This document shows, piece after piece, positions 1 to 8,238 of a DNA stretch of 47,508 nucleotides. Origin of the DNA: Streptococcaceae bacterium (GTDB lineage Bacteria > Bacillota > Bacilli > Lactobacillales > Streptococcaceae); assembly GCA_022484805.1 (NCBI GenBank), contig JAKVKP010000018.1, positions 1 to 47,508 on the forward strand, written 5' to 3'. A program made the position numbers and the translations under genes. The notes beneath the pieces were generated by a model. It searched no databases. It was given only the letters and a program-made list of their open reading frames with translations, and had not been told where the DNA came from. Position 1 is the stretch's first letter, and each line of letters opens with the position of its first letter.

Positions 1-120
1 TCATGTAACGTCCTCCTAGGTATGTTTTTGTGGTTAAAAACATTGTACCGTAAAAGGGCTGTTACATGGCCTTTTATCTTTTACACAATTATATGGACTT
101 TATCTTACCGAGAGCGATAT
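1..120 (+). other. Open frame running in from the window edge, possible 5' part of the transglutaminase gene
   Basis: The frame starting at base 1 is open to a TAA at 121-123 and overlaps the first 55 bases of the ORF at 66. Its translation ends in a hydrophobic, aromatic stretch (WPFIFYTIIWTLSY) that resembles the mid N-terminal helices of TgpA proteins. The ORF at 66 continues with similar membrane sequence in the -1 frame. A single frameshift near 100-120 would join them into a protein of normal architecture. The alternative is that this is the C-terminus of an upstream overlapping gene such as a DUF58 protein. Confidence 0.4.
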
Positions 121-1907
121 TAATTATTTATTTATTAACTTTAGCAGTTTATAATAGCAATAATTTTTTTATACCAATTATTATTATTATAAGTATCGGC
201 ATTTTTCAGAATATGTACCTCAATTTTAAGCAAAAGCATATTAAAACAAGATGGCTGAGCTGTCTTAGCATAATATGTATTTTGTCTGTCATTTCTCTGG
301 TCTCGGTCTATTTTCCAAGAAATAGCTTAGAAAATTTTTTGCTTGAAAAAACAACTAGCGTGCGAAATTTTATGAATGAAAAGGGTATCTATAGCTTTAT
401 TCAGCAAAGTAATGCACGTACAACTTCTCGTACAGGATTTAGTGAGAATGATGAACGTTTAGGTGGTCCGATTTTAGATGATAATCAAATTGTCTTTGAA
501 GCAATCCAAAGTACAGCTCATTATTGGCGGGTTGAAAGTAAAGCAGTTTATACAGGCTTAGGATGGCAAGACAATGTCAGCGATAAGGATAGTATTTCAT
601 TAAACTCAAGCAATGAGCTGACTAGAGCATCAACTGATTATAATGGAGAATTAGCAGATTCAGAAAGCATCTCATTAAGCATACTTAATGAAAGCTCGTA
701 TGTGCCAGTACCTTATGGTAATTTCCAGGTAGCTATTCAAGATGGGGCAGCGGGTTTCGAGGTAAATAATATTTCTGAAAGGATAGATTTTCTAAACTAT
801 ACGGATGAAGTATCTTTGGAATTGAATTGGGAGAATTTTGCATATACCACTGATGATTTAGCTAATGTCCAAGTGACGATACCACCAGGTTTTGTGGATT
901 ATTTACAGCTACCAGATTCATTTCCAGTACGGATTAGAGCTTTGACTTCGGAAATTGTTCAAGGACAGACATCATTGATTGGACAAGTGACTGCGATTGA
1001 AAATTATTTGAAAAATTCAGGTACATTTCGTTATTCAAAAATAGATGCAGTACTACCAGATATCGATGAAGACTATGTTGAGCAATTTTTGTTTGATACG
1101 CGTGTAGGCTATTGTGATAATTTTTCAACTGCTATGACAGTGATGCTACGTTCCATCGGTGTGCCAGCACGTTGGGTCAAAGGCTTTTCAACAGGTGAAG
1201 CAGTTGGCAGCGAGCAATCAGGGACCAGATTTGCCATTCGAAATAATGATGCACACTCTTGGACAGAGGTCTATTTTGAGGGTTTTGGTTGGCTGCCTTT
1301 TGAACCAACACCGTCGTTTTCTCAACCAATGGAAGAAGCAATCACGTCTGAAACTGAAGATAACCTCTCTGCTACCATCGAGGTATCAAGCACTTCTGAA
1401 TCAGAAAGTGTTGCTTCCTCTGAGTCGATAACAGAAAGTGATGTTTCTAACTCTGAAGAAGTAACCAGTACCGAAAAAGTAAATGACCATCATTTTTGGG
1501 ATTCATCATTTCGAAAATTGATTGTAACTGTGATAATCATCATTGTTATTATATTTATAATCTTTATTTTGTATAAATGGTTTATTTATCTATTTGTATT
1601 GTTAATGATATATTTTAGCAAGCAACCGATTCGAATTGTCTATCCATATTTATTGAAAAAATCGAATATATTAATTAAAAGATCACCTGCTCAAAGCCTA
1701 TTGAACCATGCATCTGCTATTGAGGAAAACTATAGCATTTTAGGAGGTGCATTTATTCAATTAACTGAAATTTATGAAAGCTATTTATATAGTGATAACT
1801 ACATTCAAAATCTCAAACAAATTGAACTAATGAAAAGTGTGGCAAAAATGTTTTCAAGTATTAGATTTGAAAGACGATTCAAAAAAGGCAAAAAAGCCAA
1901 GCACTAA
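66..1907 (+). CDS. Membrane-anchored transglutaminase-like protein (TgpA/YebA type), N-terminus probably lost or frameshifted
   Basis: The protein has 613 residues. Two or three hydrophobic N-terminal segments are followed by an extracytoplasmic transglutaminase-core domain with Cys350 (GYCDNF), His397 (NDAHSW) and an acidic residue at Glu413 (FEPTP) as the expected triad. A Ser/Glu-rich linker (about 420-475), one membrane helix (about 485-510) and a cytoplasmic tail resembling DUF4129 follow. TgpA proteins usually have about 700 residues and five or six N-terminal helices, so this one is short at the front. The ATG at 66 has only a weak AAAAGGG upstream, and the other open frame across 1-120 reads like the missing helix (separate entry). 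These proteins normally follow MoxR and DUF58 genes, which would lie left of the window. The physiological substrate is unknown. The domain call is firm, the start is not. Confidence 0.8.
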   Translation: MAFYLLHNYMDFILPRAILIIYLLTLAVYNSNNFFIPIIIIISIGIFQNMYLNFKQKHIKTRWLSCLSIICILSVISLVSVYFPRNSLENFLLEKTTSVRNFMNEKGIYSFIQQSNARTTSRTGFSENDERLGGPILDDNQIVFEAIQSTAHYWRVESKAVYTGLGWQDNVSDKDSISLNSSNELTRASTDYNGELADSESISLSILNESSYVPVPYGNFQVAIQDGAAGFEVNNISERIDFLNYTDEVSLELNWENFAYTTDDLANVQVTIPPGFVDYLQLPDSFPVRIRALTSEIVQGQTSLIGQVTAIENYLKNSGTFRYSKIDAVLPDIDEDYVEQFLFDTRVGYCDNFSTAMTVMLRSIGVPARWVKGFSTGEAVGSEQSGTRFAIRNNDAHSWTEVYFEGFGWLPFEPTPSFSQPMEEAITSETEDNLSATIEVSSTSESESVASSESITESDVSNSEEVTSTEKVNDHHFWDSSFRKLIVTVIIIIVIIFIIFILYKWFIYLFVLLMIYFSKQPIRIVYPYLLKKSNILIKRSPAQSLLNHASAIEENYSILGGAFIQLTEIYESYLYSDNYIQNLKQIELMKSVAKMFSSIRFERRFKKGKKAKH

Positions 1908-2044
1908 AGTAATACGATGAAATCTAACAATTGATTTCTAATAGTAATGATGGTAAGGCTCTATCTATATAAAAATAAAATCATAGTTAAAGTGCCAGCT
2001 TAAATTAACAAATCATATTTAAAAATTAAGGAGAAAGTTATTCT

Positions 2045-2980
2045 ATGGTATACGCTCTTGAAATTAAAGATTTAAAGAAAAAATATAATTCTGGCGTGGC
2101 AGCATTAAAGGGAATTGATTTGACTGTCGAGAAAGGTGATTTTTATGCCTTATTAGGACCTAACGGAGCTGGGAAATCAACTGCGATTGGGATTATTACC
2201 TCACTTGTTAACAAAACGTCTGGAACAGTAAAGGTTTTTGGCTATGATATTGATCATGAATTAGTAAATGCCAAGCAACAAATCGGCTTGGTACCTCAGG
2301 AATTTAATTTCAATCCCTTTGAGACGGTTGAACAAATTGTCGTCAATCAGGCCGGTTATTATGGTGTTTCAAGAAAAGATGCGCTCGTTAGAAGTGAAAA
2401 ATATTTGAAGCAATCCAACCTATGGGAAAAAAAGAACGTACCTGCGCGTATGTTATCGGGCGGTATGAAACGTCGCTTAATGATTGCTCGCGCACTAATG
2501 CATGAGCCGCATCTATTAATTTTAGATGAACCAACCGCTGGGGTTGACATCGAGCTTAGGCGAGAAATGTGGGATTATTTAAGATTATTAAATGATAACG
2601 GTACAACTATTATTTTAACAACGCACTATCTGGAAGAAGCAGAGATGCTTTGCCGAAATATTGGCATTATCCAAGCTGGTGAACTAATTGAAAACACTAG
2701 TATGAAAGAATTATTAGCCAAACTACAATTTGAAACACTCATTTTTGATCTAGCACCTAATCATCAAGCAATTGAAATTATGAATTATAAGCATGTATTT
2801 GAAGATGCGCAAACCTTAGTAGTGGAAGTAGAACGCAATCAAGGCATTAACGGCTTATTTGAGCAACTTTCTAGGCAGAATATTAAAGTGCTATCCATGC
2901 GCAATAAATCCAATCGTTTAGAAGAATTATTTTTAAATATTACTGAAAAAAAAGATAGCCCGGAGGCTAAACATGTTTAA
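2045..2980 (+). CDS. yadG: ABC-2 type exporter, ATP-binding subunit, YadG-like
   Basis: A 311-residue ABC ATPase with Walker A (GPNGAGKST, about residue 39), signature LSGGMKRRL and Walker B LLILDEPTAGVD, followed by an H-loop in LTTHYLEEAEML. The C-terminal region ends in SMRNKSNRLEELF. From memory the sequence follows Escherichia coli YadG nearly end to end, including FNPFETVEQIVVNQAGYYGV, which is far closer than ordinary DrrA-type paralogues. ATG 2045 has AAGGAG 11 bases upstream. It overlaps the permease gene by 8 bases, so the two are translationally coupled. The role is to energise export through YadH. The substrate is not established in the family. Confidence 0.9.
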   Translation: MVYALEIKDLKKKYNSGVAALKGIDLTVEKGDFYALLGPNGAGKSTAIGIITSLVNKTSGTVKVFGYDIDHELVNAKQQIGLVPQEFNFNPFETVEQIVVNQAGYYGVSRKDALVRSEKYLKQSNLWEKKNVPARMLSGGMKRRLMIARALMHEPHLLILDEPTAGVDIELRREMWDYLRLLNDNGTTIILTTHYLEEAEMLCRNIGIIQAGELIENTSMKELLAKLQFETLIFDLAPNHQAIEIMNYKHVFEDAQTLVVEVERNQGINGLFEQLSRQNIKVLSMRNKSNRLEELFLNITEKKDSPEAKHV

Positions 2981-3743
2981 TTTATATTTTACAGCATTAA
3001 AAAGTCTTGCAGTTAAGGAGACCAACCGTTATTTGCGTATTTGGCTACAAACCTTGGTGCCACCTGTGATTACGACATCACTCTATTTTATTATTTTTGG
3101 TAATTTAATTGGCGGTCGCATTGGTGAAATGTCTGGATTTTCGTATACAGAATTTATTGTTCCTGGATTAATTATGATGTCCGTCATCACCAGCTCATAT
3201 TCAAATGTCTCCTCATCATTCTTTTCTCAAAAATTTCAAAAAAATATTGAAGAAATATTAGTAGCACCGGTACCAACGCATGTCATTATTTGGGGCTTCG
3301 TGATTGGTGGTGTTGGTCGAAGTATTTTAGTTGGTATCTTAGTCACAATAATATCATTGCTTTTTGTACCGTTACAGGTTTATTCATGGTTAATTGTTTT
3401 TGTGACATTACTGATGACTGCAATATTGTTTTCGTTAGCAGGACTATTAAACGGTATCCTCGCCCGGTCCTTTGATGATGTGTCGATTGTTCCAACCTTT
3501 GTTTTACAGCCATTAACATACCTTGGTGGCGTTTTTTATGCAATTTCAATGCTACCACCGTTCTGGCAAGCTATTTCTAAAATTAATCCAATTGTTTATA
3601 TGATATCTGGTTTTAGGTATGGCTTTCTCGGTCTAATTGACGTTCCAATCTTATTATCAATCACTGTTTTAATTATTTTTGTTATTGTTTTATACAGTAT
3701 TTGCTGGCGACTGATTGAAAAGGGACGTGGCCTAAGAAGTTAA
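2973..3743 (+). CDS. yadH: ABC-2 type exporter, permease subunit, YadH-like
   Basis: A 256-residue ABC-2 membrane protein with about six helices. The segments LRIWLQTLVPPVIT, LYFIIFGNLIGGRIG, EFIVPGLIMMSVIT and NPIVYMISGFRYGFLG, and the terminal GRGLRS, match what I remember of E. coli YadH, and the length is the same. The start overlaps the end of yadG and is preceded by GGAGG at 2961-2966. Together the pair forms a complete heteromeric exporter in the cytoplasmic membrane. A terminator follows directly. The close likeness to a gammaproteobacterial protein is unusual for a Firmicute gene. Confidence 0.9.
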   Translation: MFNLYFTALKSLAVKETNRYLRIWLQTLVPPVITTSLYFIIFGNLIGGRIGEMSGFSYTEFIVPGLIMMSVITSSYSNVSSSFFSQKFQKNIEEILVAPVPTHVIIWGFVIGGVGRSILVGILVTIISLLFVPLQVYSWLIVFVTLLMTAILFSLAGLLNGILARSFDDVSIVPTFVLQPLTYLGGVFYAISMLPPFWQAISKINPIVYMISGFRYGFLGLIDVPILLSITVLIIFVIVLYSICWRLIEKGRGLRS

Positions 3744-3755
3744 TAATATAATTAT

Positions 3756-3794
3756 AAAAGTATTCCCAGAAAATCTAGGAATACTTTTATTTTA
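3756..3794 (+). terminator. Intrinsic terminator of the yadGH operon
   Basis: The 11-bp perfect arms AAAAGTATTCC (3756-3766) and GGAATACTTTT (3778-3788), with an 11-base loop, are followed by a T-rich tail. The structure sits 13 bases after the yadH stop. The A-rich left arm means it could also act on the opposite strand. Confidence 0.85.
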
Positions 3795-3913
3795 ATTAAT
3801 ATAGTTTTCATTAATATAATATATTCATTGTTACTGAATTATTATTAAGATTTCATTTTATATTATTTATCTAGTGATTTTTTTAGCTAACACTTTTTTG
3901 ACTCAATTTTAGC

Positions 3914-5047
3914 TTATTTGCTATGATTTAACAAAAATGATTGAATGGCGTGTAGGGCTAAGTCATATCGACCTGCTTGGCAGTGCTGCTCACCAACGGT
4001 TTCTTTTGTAAATATTTTTATTTCTAAAGATTTTGCGTTTACCAATTCTTTTTGTTCCAGCTCAAGATCTTTAAAGGGGACGTATTGATCTTCTTTGCCA
4101 GCGAGTAACAAAACATTCTGGTCGAGCAAATGACCTATTCCTTTAATGGTATGCTTTTCAATTTCTTTTAATAGAGCATAGGGAGTTTTTGTTCCGGTAT
4201 TTTCATACCCTTTTGAAAATAGAAAATTAAGATTTAAGTCAGTGCTGATAAGAGGTGAAACTAATTGATTTAATTTGATTTCTTCTTTATTAGTAAGCAA
4301 TTTCCGAATTTCGTTTTGAACATTTTGTGAGAAGCCTTTTAGAAAAGTATTTAATCCGTCATAAAAAAAGTCAAAACAAATAACATTGTTAATTCTTTTT
4401 TCGAAAGCTGCAGCTCGAACCACGAAGTAACCGCCCCATGAAACCCCCATAGCATCTACTTGCTTTAATTCAAAATAATCAATAATTGCAGTGACTGGTT
4501 TTTCAAAATATGGCGTAAATTTGATGTTATTATCAATTAAGGCACGTCCTTGTCCAGGTCCATCAAATAAAATAATATTATAATCTGTTCCTTTGAAAAA
4601 ATTAACAGCGATTAATAGTTCTTCCATGAAGCTGTCGAAACCATTAATAATAATTAGTGTTTTAGTTGCATGCTCATTGACCGTTACTTTTATTGCTGGT
4701 AAAAATGAATTTTGATAAGGAACATTGTAGCTTTCATAGACAATTTCTGTGTGCGAACGATAGAAATTGTCTAAATATTTATGAACAATTAATGATTTAT
4801 TTTTATCATCTAGTGATAAATAAAATTGCGCAAGTCCAAAATACGCATAAGCAAGTTGAAAATCTTTATTTGCTTCACGGTATTTTCCTAGTTCAAACCA
4901 GATTTTTGTCCATGAATCATTATTCTTGATTTTAGGAATTGCTATTGATAAATCCTCTTTGACTTTTTGACTATCTTTGACCTCTTCTAATTGACGATTG
5001 ATTTGTAAGTTCCATTGCGGATTGTTTTCAAAATACTTATAAAACAT
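3914..5047 (-). CDS. Alpha/beta hydrolase with helical N-terminal domain (FrsA/DUF1100-like)
   Basis: The gene encodes 377 residues from ATG 5047, which has AAAGAGG about nine bases upstream; an upstream in-frame codon at 5107 lacks support. The N-terminal 110 residues are predicted mainly helical. An alpha/beta-hydrolase core follows with the nucleophile elbow GVSWGG, the strand FDGPGQG, an acidic residue in GKEDQYVPF and the final histidine in GEQHCQAGR, which together form a plausible Ser-Asp-His triad. The substrate cannot be read from sequence; it is probably an ester or amide of a small molecule. It is divergent from a TetR gene, so it is the likely target of that repressor. There is no signal peptide, so it is cytoplasmic. 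Confidence 0.8.
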   Translation of the reverse strand: MFYKYFENNPQWNLQINRQLEEVKDSQKVKEDLSIAIPKIKNNDSWTKIWFELGKYREANKDFQLAYAYFGLAQFYLSLDDKNKSLIVHKYLDNFYRSHTEIVYESYNVPYQNSFLPAIKVTVNEHATKTLIIINGFDSFMEELLIAVNFFKGTDYNIILFDGPGQGRALIDNNIKFTPYFEKPVTAIIDYFELKQVDAMGVSWGGYFVVRAAAFEKRINNVICFDFFYDGLNTFLKGFSQNVQNEIRKLLTNKEEIKLNQLVSPLISTDLNLNFLFSKGYENTGTKTPYALLKEIEKHTIKGIGHLLDQNVLLLAGKEDQYVPFKDLELEQKELVNAKSLEIKIFTKETVGEQHCQAGRYDLALHAIQSFLLNHSK

Positions 5048-5078
5048 ATTTAAACCTCTTTTCTCATTTGATATAGTT

Positions 5079-5107
5079 ATTATAGTCAACAAGAAAATAG
5101 GTCTCAA
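5079..5107 (-). promoter_or_regulatory. Promoter of the hydrolase gene
   Basis: On the minus strand TTGAGA (5102-5107) and TATAAT (5079-5084) are separated by 17 bases. This gives a leader of about 25 bases to the AAAGAGG ribosome binding site. The operator dyad at 5123-5146 lies immediately upstream of the -35. Confidence 0.7.
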
Positions 5108-5122
5108 TCATCAAATTACGAC

Positions 5123-5146
5123 ATTATGTCCAAAGATGGACATAAT
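5123..5146. promoter_or_regulatory. Operator dyad 1 in the hydrolase/TetR intergenic region
   Basis: The perfect 9-bp arms ATTATGTCC and GGACATAAT are separated by six bases. The core is TGTC-N8-GACA (5127-5142), the same architecture as the second dyad at 5156-5171. No T-run follows on either side, so a protein-binding site is more likely than a terminator. Confidence 0.65.
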
Positions 5147-5152
5147 ATCTTT

Positions 5153-5181
5153 TGATGTCCGTTTTTAGACAAGAATAGGAT
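5153..5181 (+). promoter_or_regulatory. Operator dyad 2 overlapping a possible TetR promoter
   Basis: TGTC-N8-GACA occupies 5156-5171, centred 29 bp from dyad 1. A possible promoter TTGATG (5153-5158), 17-base spacer, TAGGAT (5176-5181) surrounds it. That promoter would start transcription almost at the ATG, so the -10 assignment is uncertain. AGGA at 5177-5180 also serves as the ribosome binding site. Confidence 0.5.
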
Positions 5182-5189
5182 AAATTGTA

Positions 5190-5747
5190 ATGTCAGATAT
5201 CAGAATAATTAAAACTAAACAAAACATCGAATACGCATTTATTAATTTGCTCAATGAAAAAGAATTCAAATCAATTACGATTAATAATATTTGTCAATAC
5301 GCACTAACAAGCCGTTCGACATTTTATTTACATTATTTAGATAAATATGATTTATTAGATCAATTGATTAAAGCGCAATTATCTTTTTTTCAAGAAATTG
5401 TTGAACAACGCTTCACTGAATTAATTTCAGGAAAATTTGAGGAGACGATTGTAGAATTTTATCACGAATTAATTAAAAGAAGGGCTATTATTCAAGCTCT
5501 TTTTAAAGTTGAGGAGTCTGAATATAATTTGAAGCAGCAGTTTGAAGATATCCTATATGAGCACTGGCTAGCTTATCTCAATCAAAGGCTAAACGTGAGG
5601 TTTAAAGAGCTTGTTGCGAGGATCGGTGCTAGTATTGTTTTTGATACATTGACCTGGACATTTGAGTATGGTTTGGATGAAGAGGCTTTAGTATTTGTCG
5701 AAGAAATCAGAACTAAAATATTTGAAATACCCAAAAGTAATGAATAG
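5190..5747 (+). CDS. TetR/AcrR family transcriptional regulator
   Basis: The protein has 185 residues. A TetR helix-turn-helix occupies about residues 8-50, with ITINNICQYALTSRSTFYLHY and the characteristic FY-H-Y around the recognition helix. The C-terminal ligand domain is all-helical and diverse, so the inducer cannot be guessed. It is divergent from the hydrolase gene, with two similar dyads between them. The simplest model is that it represses the hydrolase and itself. ATG 5190 is preceded by AGGA at nine bases. Confidence 0.88.
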   Translation: MSDIRIIKTKQNIEYAFINLLNEKEFKSITINNICQYALTSRSTFYLHYLDKYDLLDQLIKAQLSFFQEIVEQRFTELISGKFEETIVEFYHELIKRRAIIQALFKVEESEYNLKQQFEDILYEHWLAYLNQRLNVRFKELVARIGASIVFDTLTWTFEYGLDEEALVFVEEIRTKIFEIPKSNE

Positions 5748-5842
5748 AAAACAGAGTAGCTATTTAATATTTGAGAAGTCAATACTATTTATAATTACTT
5801 CCACGTATAGAAAGGAAAACAGAATCTATACGTAGAAAATGA

Positions 5843-5871
5843 TTGAAGAATGGCAAAATATCTGTTATAAT
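5843..5871 (+). promoter_or_regulatory. Promoter of the rimP-nusA-infB operon
   Basis: TTGAAG (5843-5848) and a perfect TATAAT (5866-5871) are separated by 17 bases. A leader of about 140 bases follows before rimP and contains the hairpin at 5895-5924. Confidence 0.75.
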
Positions 5872-5894
5872 ACAAATACATGTTGAGAATGAAC

Positions 5895-5924
5895 GTGAGT
5901 GGTCTTTAGACGACTCACTTTTTT
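5895..5924 (+). terminator. Leader attenuator (intrinsic terminator) of the nusA operon
   Basis: GTGAGT-g-GTC, loop TTTA, GAC-g-ACTCAC forms a stem with one G-G mismatch, followed directly by six T residues. It lies about 20 bases downstream of the promoter and about 90 bases before rimP, so it would stop part of the transcription before any gene. In Bacillus subtilis the equivalent operon is autoregulated by a NusA-dependent leader terminator. Position and shape suggest the same control here, which is an inference. Confidence 0.7.
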
Positions 5925-6015
5925 ATGCAATTTTCTTATTTAATTCTAGTAAGCTTAACAATGTAGGCTTTGTATTTTTTGTAAGTTTATTAGTGCTTTA
6001 TTTTGGAGGTGAAAG

Positions 6016-6492
6016 ATGAGTCAAAAAATAATCCAATTGGTTACTGACCTTGCTTTACCAATTATTGAATCGCGTGAGTTTGAATTATCAGCAGTTGAGT
6101 ATGAAAAAATGGGTCAAGATTATATTTTGAGAATATTAATCGATAAACCGGGTGGTATCACATTAAATGATACCGCTGATGTTTCAGAGGAAATTGCTCC
6201 CTTATTAGATCAGATACAGCCGGACCCATTTCCAGATCACTATATGTTAGAGGTTGCTTCACCAGGAGTTGAAAAACCAATTAACAAGGCAGCAGATTGG
6301 CAGAATGCACTAAATGAATATATTCATGTCAACCTTTATCAAGCAATTGACGGTGAAAAGATGTTTGAGGGTGATTTAATTGAAAATAACGATGAAGATA
6401 TTATTCTATCCTATCGTGACAAAACACGTACGAAAACAGTAGCGATTCCCAAAAAGCTAATCTCTAAAGCGAGATTAGCGATTAAATTTTAA
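6016..6492 (+). CDS. rimP: Ribosome maturation factor RimP
   Basis: A 158-residue cytoplasmic factor needed for maturation of the 30S subunit. It has the typical N-terminal RimP domain (YILRILIDKPGGITLNDTADVSEEIAPLLD) and the conserved YMLEVASPGVEKPI segment, followed by an SH3-like C-terminal domain. The length is normal. GGAGGTG at 6005-6011 sets the ATG. It is the first gene of the operon and lies 17 bases before nusA, the usual order in Firmicutes. Confidence 0.95.
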   Translation: MSQKIIQLVTDLALPIIESREFELSAVEYEKMGQDYILRILIDKPGGITLNDTADVSEEIAPLLDQIQPDPFPDHYMLEVASPGVEKPINKAADWQNALNEYIHVNLYQAIDGEKMFEGDLIENNDEDIILSYRDKTRTKTVAIPKKLISKARLAIKF

Positions 6493-6509
6493 GATAAGGA
6501 CGAAAGAAA

Positions 6510-7580
6510 TTGAGTAAAGAATTAATCAACGCACTAAACATTTTAGAAGAAGAAAAGGGTATTAAAAAAGAAGTTGTTATTGAAACTTTAGAAAATGCCT
6601 TGGTTGCGGCGTACAAGAAACATTATGGTCAAGCGCAAAATGTTGAAATTAAATTTAGCGAAAAGCGTGGTACTATTAAAGTTTTTGCCGTTAAAGAGGT
6701 TACCGAAGAAGTCTTTGATTCACAATTAGAAATTTCTATCGATGAGGCTTTAAAAATTAATCCGCACTACGAATTAGGCGACAAAATAAAATTTGAAGTG
6801 ACTCCTAAGGATTTTGGCCGGATTGCCGCCCAGACTGCTAAGCAGGTTGTTGTTCAACGCCTACGTGAGGAAGAACGATCAATTATCTATAATGAATATT
6901 CTCAATATGAAAAAGAAATCTTAACAGGTACTGTTGAACGTAAGGATCACCGCTTTATCTATGTTAATTTAGGTAAAATTGAAGCTGTCCTTTCAAAGAA
7001 AGATCAAATGCCAAACGAAGAATACAATGCGCATGATCGAATCAATGTTTATGTCTACAAAGTTGAAAACACAAGCAAAGGACCGCAAGTCTTTGTTTCA
7101 CGCTCTCATCCTGATTTACTAAAACGGATGTTTGAAAAGGAAGTACCTGAAGTATTTGACGGTACGGTTGAAATTGTAAATATCGCTCGTGAAGCTGGGG
7201 ATAGAGCAAAGGTTGCTGTCAGAAGCCATCTTGAAGGTGTTGATCCTGTTGGGACAATTGTTGGTGTCAAAGGTAATCGCGTACAAACAATTGTTAATGA
7301 TTTAAAAGGTGAAAACCTTGATATTATTGCTTGGGATGAAGATCCAAAAGTCTTCATTACGAATGCATTGAACCCAGCAAAGGTTGTTGATGTTATCCTA
7401 CATGAAGAACAAGGGAAGTCAGCAACTGTGATTGTTCCAGATTCTCAATTATCTTTAGCGATTGGTAAACGTGGTCAAAACGCACGTCTAGCGGCTAGAG
7501 TTACTGGATATAAAATTGATATTAAGCCTGAAAGCGAAGTTGCTCATTTACCTGAAAATGAGACTGCAGAGGAGGAATAA
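6510..7580 (+). CDS. nusA: Transcription termination/antitermination protein NusA
   Basis: The protein has 356 residues, starting at TTG 6510 with AAGGA upstream. It has the N-terminal RNA-polymerase-binding domain (1-125), an S1 domain (about 130-200) and two KH domains with GTIVGVKGNRVQ and LSLAIGKRGQNARLAARVTG. It ends in a short acidic tail and lacks the C-terminal acidic repeats of proteobacterial NusA, as expected for Firmicutes. It stimulates pausing and intrinsic termination, and may regulate its own operon through the leader hairpin at 5895. Confidence 0.96.
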   Translation: MSKELINALNILEEEKGIKKEVVIETLENALVAAYKKHYGQAQNVEIKFSEKRGTIKVFAVKEVTEEVFDSQLEISIDEALKINPHYELGDKIKFEVTPKDFGRIAAQTAKQVVVQRLREEERSIIYNEYSQYEKEILTGTVERKDHRFIYVNLGKIEAVLSKKDQMPNEEYNAHDRINVYVYKVENTSKGPQVFVSRSHPDLLKRMFEKEVPEVFDGTVEIVNIAREAGDRAKVAVRSHLEGVDPVGTIVGVKGNRVQTIVNDLKGENLDIIAWDEDPKVFITNALNPAKVVDVILHEEQGKSATVIVPDSQLSLAIGKRGQNARLAARVTGYKIDIKPESEVAHLPENETAEEE

Positions 7581-7583
7581 CCT

Positions 7584-7889
7584 TTGAAAGCAAAACGAAA
7601 AATGCCTTTAAGAAAATCAGTAGTATCTGGATTGCAATTTCCTAAAAAAGAATTGATTCGTATTACTCGCAATAAAGAAGGTATTGTTTCTATTGATCCA
7701 ACTGGTAAAGCTGCGGGACGTGGCGCATATATTGGTATCGAGCCCAAGGAAGCTGAACTAGCAAAGAAAAAGGATGTCTTAAGTCGCGTTTTAGAAACAA
7801 ATGTCAGCAATGATTTCTATGACGAATTAATTGAATATGTGACGCATTTAAAAGCACGCCAAGAATTATTTAAAGATGATGATGAATAA
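7584..7889 (+). CDS. ylxR: YlxR family RNA-binding protein (RnpM)
   Basis: A 101-residue DUF448 protein with the hallmark GRGAYIG segment preceded by SIDPTGKAA. The family is basic and RNA-binding, and recent work on Firmicutes links it to RNase P modulation (RnpM). The first codon is TTG 7584 with GGAGG nine bases upstream, three bases after the nusA stop. It overlaps ylxQ by 14 bases, so the two are coupled. Confidence 0.92.
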   Translation: MKAKRKMPLRKSVVSGLQFPKKELIRITRNKEGIVSIDPTGKAAGRGAYIGIEPKEAELAKKKDVLSRVLETNVSNDFYDELIEYVTHLKARQELFKDDDE

Positions 7890-8175
7890 TAATAAGAAAC
7901 TAAGTCTACTTGGGATGGCTCAACGTTCAGGTAATACGGTTAGTGGTGAAGAATTAGTTGTTAAAGCCATTCAAAATGGTAAAGCAAAGTATATTTTTTT
8001 AGCCAAGGACATTGGACCATCCACTCAAAAGAAAATAGAAAATAAAAGTAAATATTATCAAGTTCCGGTTAATAATGAATTTGAATTTGAAGAATTATCG
8101 ACTGCAATCGGTCGTGCAAGGAAGGTTATCGCAATTACGGATAGCGGATTTGCAAATAAATTTAAAACTTTATAA
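7876..8175 (+). CDS. ylxQ: YlxQ family ribosomal protein L7Ae-like protein
   Basis: A 99-residue L7Ae/L30e-fold RNA-binding protein with LGMAQRSGNTVSGEE near the start and the kink-turn-binding face IFLAKDIGPSTQKKI. It is expected to bind K-turn RNA and is found in the infB operon of nearly all Firmicutes. The start lies inside ylxR; two adjacent ATG codons (7876 and 7879) are possible. No ribosome binding site stands out, so coupling to ylxR translation is likely. Confidence 0.92.
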   Translation: MMMNNNKKLSLLGMAQRSGNTVSGEELVVKAIQNGKAKYIFLAKDIGPSTQKKIENKSKYYQVPVNNEFEFEELSTAIGRARKVIAITDSGFANKFKTL

Positions 8176-8238
8176 AGTGGTATTTACCTTCGACAGACAG
8201 CTTGGTTTCCAAAATTTACGAAAGTGAAGGTGGAAAAT

